Origin: Clostridiales bacterium UBA1758 | GTDB lineage: Bacteria > Bacillota > Clostridia > Oscillospirales > UBA1758 | Direction: 5' to 3' | NCBI GenBank assembly: GCA_002315595.1 | Contig: DCHG01000011.1 | Location: 31,495-57,818, forward strand | DNA: 26,324 bases | Shown here: in pieces, positions 20,274 to 26,324 of the stretch | How the letters are laid out: each line of letters begins with the position of its first letter | Numbering within the stretch: the first letter of the stretch is position 1 | Program-made: the position numbers and the translations under genes | Notes under the pieces: model-generated | What the model was told of the DNA's origin: nothing | What the model saw: only the letters and a program-made list of their open reading frames with translations | The model's database searches: none

Positions 20274-21659
20274 ATGGCATTTAACAGTACCGTATTTCTG
20301 TTTCTCTTTCTTCCGGCGGCACTTGCGGTCTACTATGTGATCCCGAAAAAATGCCGTGGACTGAGAAATTACGCGCTATTGGCACTGAGCCTTGGTTTTT
20401 ATTTCTTCGGCGAAACCAAGGCGATCTTTATCCTGCTTGCCGGGGTGACGATTAACTGGCTTGCGGGGCTTGCCGCCGAAAAATGGCACCGTCCCGCAGT
20501 CATTGCGGCGGTCGTTGCCAACGTCGCGCTGCTTTCTTATTATAAATATCTCGCGTTTGCGGTGGAAACCGTGAATTCATGCTTCGGGACCGGGCTTTCG
20601 GTGCCGGAGATCCTGATGCCCTTAGGAATTTCGTTTTTCACATTCCAGGGGCTCAGTTATGTGTTTGATATCTCTGCGGGCAGGGCGGCGGCTGAAAAAA
20701 ACCCGCTTCGTTGTGCGCTGTATATTTGTATGTTCCCGCAACTCGCCTCCGGTCCGATCGCAAGATGGCGCGACATCGCGCCCCAACTTGACGGACGCGT
20801 GGAAAATTTCGACCGCTTTTATCTCGGCACGAAGCGTTTTATGTTCGGTCTTGCAAAAAAAATGCTCCTCGCCGACGCTCTCGGTATGATCGCAAGTGAG
20901 GTCTACGCAATGCCGACCGGAAATTTGCCGATGATGACGGCATGGATCGGTGCGATCGCGTACACTTTGCAGATTTTTTATGATTTTTCGGGCTATTCCG
21001 ATATGGCGATCGGCATTGCGAAACTGTTCGGGTTTGATCTGCCGGAAAACTTCAATTACCCCTATGTTGCCGCGTCGATCACGGATTTTTGGCGCAGATG
21101 GCATATGTCGCTTTCGTCGTGGTTTCGTGACTATATCTACATTCCGCTTGGTGGTAATCGAAAGGGTAAAATTCGCCAATTGCTGAATATTGCTGTTGTT
21201 TGGGCGTTGACAGGACTTTGGCACGGGGCAAACTGGACTTTCGTGATGTGGGGACTGTATTTTGCGGCGATCCTGATGATCGAAAAACTCTTTTTGCTGA
21301 AAGCAATGGATCGTTTGTGGAAGCCGATCCGCCACATTTATGCACTGATCCTCATTGTCATCGGTTGGGTGATATTCAGCCAAAATGATCTGAATGCGAT
21401 CGGCACCTATCTTTCTGCAATGTTTTCGTTCCGTATGGGTGGGGCGGATTATGCGCGCTATGTGCTGGCACAGTATAAACTTGAACTCTGTTTCGGCGTG
21501 CTTCTCACGATGCCGATGATGAAGATACTTCCCGAACGGATCCGTGAAAGCAAGGCGTTTGAACTTGCGGGAACGATTGCGACGATCGCAGTGTTCGCCG
21601 TTGCACTGCTTGCGGTGGAAAACGCGTCGTTCACGTCGTTTATCTATTTTCGATTTTAG
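20274..21659 (+). CDS. MBOAT-family O-acyltransferase (AlgI/DltB-like)
   Basis: A 461-residue multi-pass membrane protein that moves acyl groups across the membrane for esterification of a surface polymer. The N-terminus FNSTVFLFLFLPA and the LMPLGISFFTFQGLSYVFD segment are typical of AlgI-like MBOAT proteins. The two conserved histidines are present: His277 in RRWHMSLSSWFRDYIYIPLGG and the catalytic His317 in LTGLWHGANW. Length is standard. The gene is 9 bp upstream of a DHHW/AlgX-like gene, the usual partner that completes O-acetylation outside the membrane. No polysaccharide glycosyltransferases are nearby, so the acceptor polymer is unknown; cell-wall or exopolysaccharide targets are both possible. 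Confidence 0.93.
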   Translation: MAFNSTVFLFLFLPAALAVYYVIPKKCRGLRNYALLALSLGFYFFGETKAIFILLAGVTINWLAGLAAEKWHRPAVIAAVVANVALLSYYKYLAFAVETVNSCFGTGLSVPEILMPLGISFFTFQGLSYVFDISAGRAAAEKNPLRCALYICMFPQLASGPIARWRDIAPQLDGRVENFDRFYLGTKRFMFGLAKKMLLADALGMIASEVYAMPTGNLPMMTAWIGAIAYTLQIFYDFSGYSDMAIGIAKLFGFDLPENFNYPYVAASITDFWRRWHMSLSSWFRDYIYIPLGGNRKGKIRQLLNIAVVWALTGLWHGANWTFVMWGLYFAAILMIEKLFLLKAMDRLWKPIRHIYALILIVIGWVIFSQNDLNAIGTYLSAMFSFRMGGADYARYVLAQYKLELCFGVLLTMPMMKILPERIRESKAFELAGTIATIAVFAVALLAVENASFTSFIYFRF

Positions 21660-21668
21660 GAGGGAACG

Positions 21669-22844
21669 ATGAAGAAATTCTGTAAAATCGCGCTTGTCGC
21701 GTGTTTTTTGGCGGACATTTTCATCGTTCCCGTTTTGACGAAACTGGAGCCGCCGAAGACGGTTTCGACCTTTGAAAATCGCACGCTTGCCGAAGTTCCC
21801 GTTTTTACGGCGGAAACCTTTTGGAGTGGCGAATATTTCGCCGATTGGAGCAATTATCTTTCCGACCATTTGTTTTTGCGAAACGGCTGGTTGTGGGCGT
21901 ACACCTTTTATAAGGTCAATGTCGCGGACAAATTGGTAGTCAATAATGTCGTGTTGAGCGACGATGTTTTGTTGCAATACAACGCTCCCGGCGAAGTTGT
22001 CGAGGACTATAACGAGCGTGCCGAAAACATGGCGGCATCGCTTGAACAACTCAAAAACGACGCCGCGTCCGTTGGTGCAACGTTGATCGTGACCGGCATC
22101 CCGGAACAGTATTCGATCTTTGCCGACCGCTATCCGTCGTTTATGGAAAGCAATGCAAAAAAACTTTCCGCGGTTTCCACGGCTTATTTCGGCGCACTCG
22201 ACGAACATGGCGTGGATTATATCAATATGCGCGAAGTGTTTGAGGCGACAGGTAATGTCGATGCCTATTATTCCAAGGCCGACCACCACTACAACCTCAA
22301 AGGCGCGTATCTGACCTATCGAACGGTGATGGACAAGGCGGCTAGCCTCGGCGTTCAGGGCGATGTTTTGACGGAAGACGAGTTCGCTTTTCGCGAATTG
22401 CCCCAAATGTTTTTCGGTTCCCGCAACCGTCAACTTTACAACACGACCTTCCCCGAAAAGTTGTTTGTGTACGACTTGAACGAGCCCGTCGAATTTGAAC
22501 GCATCGAAAGCGGGGTGCAGACGGCTTCAACGGTGTTCAAAATGCCGGAAGAGTCGGATTTTTCCGTGGCATATGACCTCTATATGGGCGGCGATAACCC
22601 CGAAACGGTCATCAAAACCAATCGTCCCGAACTGCCGAAGATCCTCGTGTTCGGTGATTCATTCACCAATGCCGCGGAAACTTTTTTCTATTTGAGTTTT
22701 GACGAAATGCGTTCGGTCGACCTTCGCCATTACACCGAAAAGACGATTACCGAATACATTCTCGACTATCAACCCGACCTCGTCGTCTATATGCGCGATG
22801 ATACATGCTATCTAGCAGAGGTCGGAAATGCCGTATTTCGATGA
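21669..22844 (+). CDS. DHHW-family protein, AlgX/AlgJ-like SGNH acetyltransferase partner
   Basis: A 391-residue protein with one N-terminal hydrophobic segment (about residues 6-24) that anchors or exports it, so the bulk lies outside the cell. The early segment TFENRTLAEVPVF is characteristic of DHHW and AlgX/AlgJ-like proteins. SGNH-type catalytic elements are visible: Asp205-His206 in KADHHYNLKGAY, and Ser331 in VFGDSF. It presumably takes acetyl groups delivered by the MBOAT protein and transfers them to a glycan hydroxyl. A GGAGGG site precedes the ATG, and the gene follows the MBOAT gene by 9 bp. It ends in TGATGA and is followed by a strong terminator. Confidence 0.9.
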   Translation: MKKFCKIALVACFLADIFIVPVLTKLEPPKTVSTFENRTLAEVPVFTAETFWSGEYFADWSNYLSDHLFLRNGWLWAYTFYKVNVADKLVVNNVVLSDDVLLQYNAPGEVVEDYNERAENMAASLEQLKNDAASVGATLIVTGIPEQYSIFADRYPSFMESNAKKLSAVSTAYFGALDEHGVDYINMREVFEATGNVDAYYSKADHHYNLKGAYLTYRTVMDKAASLGVQGDVLTEDEFAFRELPQMFFGSRNRQLYNTTFPEKLFVYDLNEPVEFERIESGVQTASTVFKMPEESDFSVAYDLYMGGDNPETVIKTNRPELPKILVFGDSFTNAAETFFYLSFDEMRSVDLRHYTEKTITEYILDYQPDLVVYMRDDTCYLAEVGNAVFR

Positions 22845-22852
22845 TGAATAAA

Positions 22853-22888
22853 AAAAGCACCATCCGTTTTTGTTCGGATGGTGCTTTT
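22853..22888 (+). terminator. bidirectional terminator between convergent operons
   Basis: A perfect 14-bp stem, 22853-22866 with 22875-22888, surrounds an 8-base loop. It begins with an A-run and ends with TTTT, so it can stop the DHHW gene and the convergent isomerase-like gene. Confidence 0.92.
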
Positions 22889-22899
22889 GTCGTATGGAC

Positions 22900-23724
22900 T
22901 TATTTTTCGAGTCCGCGCAGATAGTCGATGCTCATTTTGGCGGATTCGATCGGGGCGCGGTCGGTGGAACGATCCTGTTCGACGACAACCCATTTCGCAC
23001 CCGCATCGTTTGCGGCGGCGAGGACGGCGGGGATATCGACCGTGCCGTAACCGACCGGGCGGAAATCAAAGCCGGAATCCGGATTGGCGGCATTTCCGGG
23101 CTTGCCGCCGTCGATGAGGTCGTAAAGTTGACCTTTGCTTCTGCCGTTCATGACATAGTCTTTGAGGTGAACGACCGGAGAACGACCGGCGTACTTGCGG
23201 ATGTACTTGGCGGGATCTTCGCCTGCGACACTCACCCAGCAGACGTCGAATTCAGTTTGCAGACATTCGGGGCAGGTCTGTGAATAGATTTCGTCGATGA
23301 TGTATTTGTCGCCGACTTTGCCGAATTCAAAATCGTGGTTGTGGTAAAGAAGTTTCATACCGTGCTGAGTCAGCCATTTGCCCCATGTCTTGATGTCGGA
23401 AAGCGCCTGATCCCACTGGGCACCGCCGGGACGGTGTTCTTCTGCCATCCACGGCAGGGCGATGTAATCGCATCCGCACTCGGCATACGCGAAAAATACA
23501 TCCTCCGGGTCGGGCTTGATGACGTCGTAGCCGACATGGGCGGAAATGGCGCGCAGTCCGAGACCGTCGAGCGCACGGCGGACGTCTTTTGGATTTTGGC
23601 CGTACAGACCGGCGAATTCAACGCCGTCGTAGCCGAGTTTTGCAACCTGTTCAAGTGTGCCGTAGAAGTCGTCGGCAAGTTCCGCACGGACGGAATAAAG
23701 TTGTAACGCGATGGGAAGTGACAT
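22900..23724 (-). CDS. Sugar phosphate isomerase/epimerase-like TIM barrel
   Basis: A 274-residue cytoplasmic protein of the xylose isomerase-like (AP endonuclease 2) superfamily. It opens with ALQLYSVR, which is typical. Metal and substrate residues are visible: Glu36 in VEFAG, His128 and His130 in LLYHNHDFEF, Asp160 in EFDVCW and His186 in VVHLKDY, with VVVEQD near the end. Members act as keto-sugar isomerases, epimerases or inosose dehydratases, or as 3-keto-glycoside processing enzymes. It lies 16 bp after a Gfo/Idh/MocA dehydrogenase gene, a frequent pairing for oxidation of a sugar or inositol and processing of the keto product. The AGGAGGAAAC site sets the start at 23724. Substrate unknown. 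Confidence 0.9.
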   Translation of the reverse strand: MSLPIALQLYSVRAELADDFYGTLEQVAKLGYDGVEFAGLYGQNPKDVRRALDGLGLRAISAHVGYDVIKPDPEDVFFAYAECGCDYIALPWMAEEHRPGGAQWDQALSDIKTWGKWLTQHGMKLLYHNHDFEFGKVGDKYIIDEIYSQTCPECLQTEFDVCWVSVAGEDPAKYIRKYAGRSPVVHLKDYVMNGRSKGQLYDLIDGGKPGNAANPDSGFDFRPVGYGTVDIPAVLAAANDAGAKWVVVEQDRSTDRAPIESAKMSIDYLRGLEK

Positions 23725-23740
23725 GATCGTTTCCTCCTAA

Positions 23741-24844
23741 TTAGTCAATTACGCCGTGAAGCGTGCCATACTCAAATGCGGGCATACGCTCAAAGGGCGA
23801 TTGAATTTCGATGAATTGACGGGTTTCGCCGGCTTTCAGGATCGAAAGCATGATTTCAAGGACATGGAGTTGTTGCATACAACGGGCACGTGCAGGACGA
23901 CCGGCTTGAATGGCGGATGCCATTTCGCACAGACCGAGGGCACGGCTGTTGTCCTTGTAATCGAACAGAAGCGGGATCTTGCGGAATTCGGTGTCATCCT
24001 TGCGCAGAAGCAGGACATCACCGCCGAAGTAGTTCGGATCCGGGACACGAAGGGTGCCTTCACTGCCGAAGATTTCGAGATGCGAATGTTCGCCTGTGGT
24101 GACGTCAAAGGTCGTGCAGAGGTGACCGATAGCGCCGTTTTCGAATTCCAAAACGCCCTCGACCAGCGTCGGCATTTCGACATTGATGATCTCACCGAAC
24201 AAGGGCTGACTAGTGATCGGACGTTGAGGGAAGGTGATGCGATTCATACCCGTGACGGATTTGACTCTGCCGATCAGATTTACAAGCGCGGTGACGTAGT
24301 ACGGGCCCATGTCGAGCATCGGACCGGCGCCTTTGTGATAAAGGAATGCGGGACCGGGATGCCAGGATTCCGGGCCGTTGGATTGCATATGCGCGTCAAC
24401 GGCGATCGGCGTTCCGATGAAGCCGTCGTCGATAAGTTTGCGTGCGGTCTGGATGCCGGCACCGAGGAAGGTATCCGGTGCACCGCCGAGATACAACCCC
24501 TTTTGCTCGGCAAGTTTGACAAGTTCGATGCCGTGGCTGAGGTCAACGGCAAGCGGTTTTTCGGAATAGACGTGCTTTCCTGCTTCAAGTGCGGCCTTGG
24601 TGACGGCGTAATGTTCGTTCGGACGGGTGATATTGAGGACGATATCGACCGTGGGATCGGCAAATAGTTCGTACATATCCTTGTAGATATGCACGCCGTA
24701 TTTATCCTGCGCGGCCTGTGCGCGTTCGGGAATGAGATCGCAGACGCCGGCGACTTCAAGGTCGCGGAAAACGCCCGTGATGTTGTCAAGATAGATGCCG
24801 CTGATAACGCCGACACCTACAAAACCGATACGAGTTTTTTTCAT
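23741..24844 (-). CDS. Gfo/Idh/MocA-family oxidoreductase
   Basis: A 367-residue NAD(P)-dependent dehydrogenase. The Rossmann domain starts with IGFVGVGVISG (residues 6-16), the conserved YSEKPLAV gives the catalytic Lys96 in an EKP motif, and the C-terminal substrate domain contains MLDMGPYYVTALVNLIG, the usual location of the catalytic histidine or tyrosine (here MGPYY instead of GxHxxD). That replacement suggests a subgroup with a tyrosine in place of the usual catalytic histidine. The region LFEFENGAIG-type sheet (VLEFENGAIGHL) is standard. It is first in an operon with the TIM-barrel isomerase and has a promoter (24879-24907) and a GGGAGGAAA site. It is a distant relative of the broken gene at 9416, not a recent copy. 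Confidence 0.92.
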   Translation of the reverse strand: MKKTRIGFVGVGVISGIYLDNITGVFRDLEVAGVCDLIPERAQAAQDKYGVHIYKDMYELFADPTVDIVLNITRPNEHYAVTKAALEAGKHVYSEKPLAVDLSHGIELVKLAEQKGLYLGGAPDTFLGAGIQTARKLIDDGFIGTPIAVDAHMQSNGPESWHPGPAFLYHKGAGPMLDMGPYYVTALVNLIGRVKSVTGMNRITFPQRPITSQPLFGEIINVEMPTLVEGVLEFENGAIGHLCTTFDVTTGEHSHLEIFGSEGTLRVPDPNYFGGDVLLLRKDDTEFRKIPLLFDYKDNSRALGLCEMASAIQAGRPARARCMQQLHVLEIMLSILKAGETRQFIEIQSPFERMPAFEYGTLHGVID

Positions 24845-24878
24845 TGTATTTCCTCCCTAAAAACTTTGGGTTTCCTTG

Positions 24879-24907
24879 ATTATATCACCCCGTGACGGCA
24901 AAAACAA
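24879..24907 (-). promoter_or_regulatory. promoter of the oxidoreductase-isomerase operon
   Basis: On the minus strand TTGTTT (24907-24902) and TATAAT (24884-24879) are 17 bp apart, about 35 bases before the ATG at 24844. Confidence 0.65.
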
Positions 24908-24920
24908 TAGACATTTATGT

Positions 24921-24954
24921 AAAAAAAAGAGTCCCGAATTTTGCAATTCGGGAC
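24921..24954 (-). terminator. intrinsic terminator after the decarboxylase beta subunit
   Basis: GTCCCGAATT (24931-24940) and AATTCGGGAC (24945-24954) form a perfect 10-bp stem. On the minus strand it is followed closely by a run of eight T residues (complement of 24921-24928). Confidence 0.9.
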
Positions 24955-24969
24955 CCTGATGAGTTTAGA

Positions 24970-26202
24970 TCAGCCGAAGACCGCAAGCAGGAAGCCGGCG
25001 GCGATGGCGGAACCAATAACACCGGCGACGTTCGGACCCATGGCGTGCATGAGCAGGAAGTTCGACGGGTTGTATTTCTGACCTTCGCGCTGTGAAACAC
25101 GGGCGGCCATCGGAACGGCGGAAACACCGGCAGAGCCGATCAGCGGGTTGACCTTGCCGCCGGTAAGTTTATACATGACCTTACCACCGAGAAGACCGCC
25201 GACGGTGGAGAAGCCGAACGCGCAAAGACCGAGAACAACGATCTTGATGGTTTCAAGCGTAAGGAACTTCATACCGATGGTGGTCGCACCGACGGAGATG
25301 CCGAGGAAGATCGTAACGATGTTCATCAAAGCATTCTGGGCGGTGTCGCTCAGACGGTCAGTCAGACCGGATTCCTTGAACAGGTTACCGAGCATAAGGC
25401 ATCCGATCAGCGGAGCAGTGGACGGGATGAGAAGCACGACGAAGGATGTAACAATGATCGGGAAGATGATCTTCTCGGTCTTGGTGACTTCGCGGAGTTG
25501 TTCCATCTTGACCTTGCGCTCTTTTTCCGTGGTCAGCATACGCATAAGCGGCGGCTGAATCAGCGGGATCAAAGCCATGTAAGAGTAAGCGGCGATCGCG
25601 ATTGCACCGAGAAGTTCAGGGGCAAGTTTGGATGTGAGGAAGATCGCGGTCGGGCCGTCAGCACCACCGATGATACCGATGGAAGCGGCCTGATTGCCGG
25701 TAAATCCAAGCAGGATCGCGCCAAAGAAGGCGATGAAAACACCCAACTGTGCGGCGGCACCGAGCAGGAGACTTTTCGGGTTGGTGATCAGCGGACCGAA
25801 GTCGGTCATCGCACCGATGCCCATGAAGATCAGGGACGGATACAGACCGCTCTTGACGCCCATGTAAAGGAGGTCAAGGAAACCGCCGTGCGTCAGAATA
25901 TGACCGTAACTGTGATAGTACGGGCTGGCGGAATCAAGAAAAGCGTCCCAAAGATCCGGGTGATACAGAGCGTTGGTGGCGTTCAGTTCTTCGGAAAGAC
26001 CGGGGAAGTAACTGATGTTTGCAAGCAGACAGCCGAACGCGATACCGATGAGAAGAAGTGGCTCGAACTGCTTTTTGATGCCGAGGTAGAGAAGAATAAA
26101 CGCGACGAAAACCATCACGAGGTTCTTCCATCCGCCTGCGGCAATGAATCCGGCGAAGCCGGACTGATTGATCAAAGACGAAAGGGTATCAAGGATGTTC
26201 AT
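24970..26202 (-). CDS. Na+-transporting carboxylate decarboxylase beta subunit (OadB/GcdB/MmdB family)
   Basis: A 410-residue polytopic membrane protein that couples decarboxylation of a biotin-bound carboxyl group to outward pumping of two sodium ions. The signature GIIGGADGPTAIF is present, with the essential Asp182. Other family landmarks are the YMGVKSGLYPSLIFMGIGAMTDFGPLI segment and the C-terminal NPLIGSAGVSAVPMAARV and LLMHAMGPNVAGVIGSA blocks. Length is normal. The AAGGAGGG site sets the start at 26202, and the biotinyl carrier gene ends 11 bp upstream, so they are in one operon. Whether the complex acts on oxaloacetate, methylmalonyl-CoA or glutaconyl-CoA depends on the alpha subunit, which lies outside the window. 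Confidence 0.95.
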   Translation of the reverse strand: MNILDTLSSLINQSGFAGFIAAGGWKNLVMVFVAFILLYLGIKKQFEPLLLIGIAFGCLLANISYFPGLSEELNATNALYHPDLWDAFLDSASPYYHSYGHILTHGGFLDLLYMGVKSGLYPSLIFMGIGAMTDFGPLITNPKSLLLGAAAQLGVFIAFFGAILLGFTGNQAASIGIIGGADGPTAIFLTSKLAPELLGAIAIAAYSYMALIPLIQPPLMRMLTTEKERKVKMEQLREVTKTEKIIFPIIVTSFVVLLIPSTAPLIGCLMLGNLFKESGLTDRLSDTAQNALMNIVTIFLGISVGATTIGMKFLTLETIKIVVLGLCAFGFSTVGGLLGGKVMYKLTGGKVNPLIGSAGVSAVPMAARVSQREGQKYNPSNFLLMHAMGPNVAGVIGSAIAAGFLLAVFG

Positions 26203-26213
26203 TTGTACCCTCC

Positions 26214-26324
26214 TTATGCCAAAACGACGAGAGGAGCACCAGTGTCGACCTTGTCACCGGCAGCGACGACGACCTGAGCAACGGTGGCGTCGTGCGGAGC
26301 AACGATTTCGTTTTCCATCTTCAT
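26214..26324 (-). CDS. Biotinyl carrier protein of the decarboxylase, C-terminal part
   Basis: The last 36 residues of a biotin/lipoyl attachment domain, cut by the window edge. The visible part begins MKMENEIVAPHDATVAQV, which is the end of the (A)MKM biotinylation motif, so the second residue is the biotin-bearing lysine. VAAGDKVDTGAPLVVLA completes the beta-hammerhead fold. The protein carries the carboxyl group from the transferase to the membrane subunit encoded next. The first codon seen is an internal methionine, not the start. It could be the gamma/biotin subunit on its own or the C-terminus of a larger alpha subunit. Confidence 0.92.
   Translation of the reverse strand: MKMENEIVAPHDATVAQVVVAAGDKVDTGAPLVVLA

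Noticed and set aside
20622..22433. A 603-codon open frame on the minus strand across the MBOAT and DHHW genes
   Set aside because: It crosses the boundary of two well-supported genes, has no start signals, and its composition (His, Arg, Lys rich) is that of an antisense shadow.
1..26324. CRISPR arrays, insertion sequences, integrase or phage genes
   Set aside because: No regularly spaced repeats, transposase motifs or terminal inverted repeats with target duplications were seen by eye. Small dyads are all explained as operators or terminators.

Overview
The window reads as chromosome of a strictly anaerobic, endospore-forming member of the Clostridia (Bacillota) with roughly balanced base composition. 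The sporulation genes spoIIID, spmA and spmB point to this, as do a PerR-like regulator with a rubrerythrin, a clostridial-type 2[4Fe-4S] ferredoxin, a lysine riboswitch, and the beta subunit of a sodium-pumping decarboxylase. Nothing fixes the genus. Promoters are classical sigma-A type (TTGACA-like, about 17 bp, TATAAT-like), ribosome binding sites are strong GGAGG types, and most transcription units end in clear hairpin plus T-run terminators. The window holds 28 protein-coding loci, one of them broken and one cut by the window edge, plus the 5' end of a tRNA gene. I see no insertion sequence, CRISPR array or rRNA.

Layout. 1-1014: the 5' end of an initiator-type tRNA-Met leaving leftward from its own promoter, a cyclophilin-type lipoprotein, and spoIIID tail to tail with it. 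1090-3669: a Nif3-like metal protein and a TraX-like membrane protein, overlapped at the 3' end by the convergent spmA-spmB pair. 3804-5928: ferredoxin, a tRNA-modifying-type methyltransferase, then an oxidative-stress operon (perR-like plus rubredoxin-rubrerythrin) behind a promoter with a palindromic operator. 5973-8750: a strong promoter driving a 644-residue protein of unknown function (glycosidase-like) and a DUF4886/SGNH hydrolase. 8763-9356: a lone MarR regulator with repeated operator half-sites. 9360-10459: a Gfo/Idh/MocA oxidoreductase gene broken by one in-frame TAG. 10468-12804: an XRE regulator divergent from an unrecognised four-helix membrane protein and a repeat-containing lipoprotein. 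12913-14112: a WbsX/GH99-like protein. 14154-16087: a lysine riboswitch with built-in terminator controlling an NhaC-family transporter. 16216-16560: thioredoxin.

16580-20239: a carbohydrate locus with a SIS-domain isomerase and a GatZ/KbaZ-like protein on the minus strand, and a divergent amidohydrolase whose promoter carries a perfect inverted repeat in its spacer. 20274-22888: a two-gene MBOAT plus DHHW/AlgX-like cassette, probably for O-acetylation of a surface polymer. 22900-24907: a sugar isomerase/epimerase-like TIM barrel and an intact Gfo/Idh/MocA oxidoreductase in one operon. 24931-26324: the OadB-family sodium pump subunit and the C-terminal end of a biotinyl carrier protein.

Taken together the genes suggest a polysaccharide- and sugar-using anaerobe with sodium-coupled energy conservation. 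No stretch over 300 bases lacks an assigned feature: the longest non-coding interval (14113-14458) is filled by the promoter, riboswitch and terminator of the NhaC-family gene. Most of the window is conventional. The parts I cannot explain by known families are the 644-residue protein, the XRE/membrane protein/lipoprotein group, and the regulator behind the palindrome at 19028-19047.
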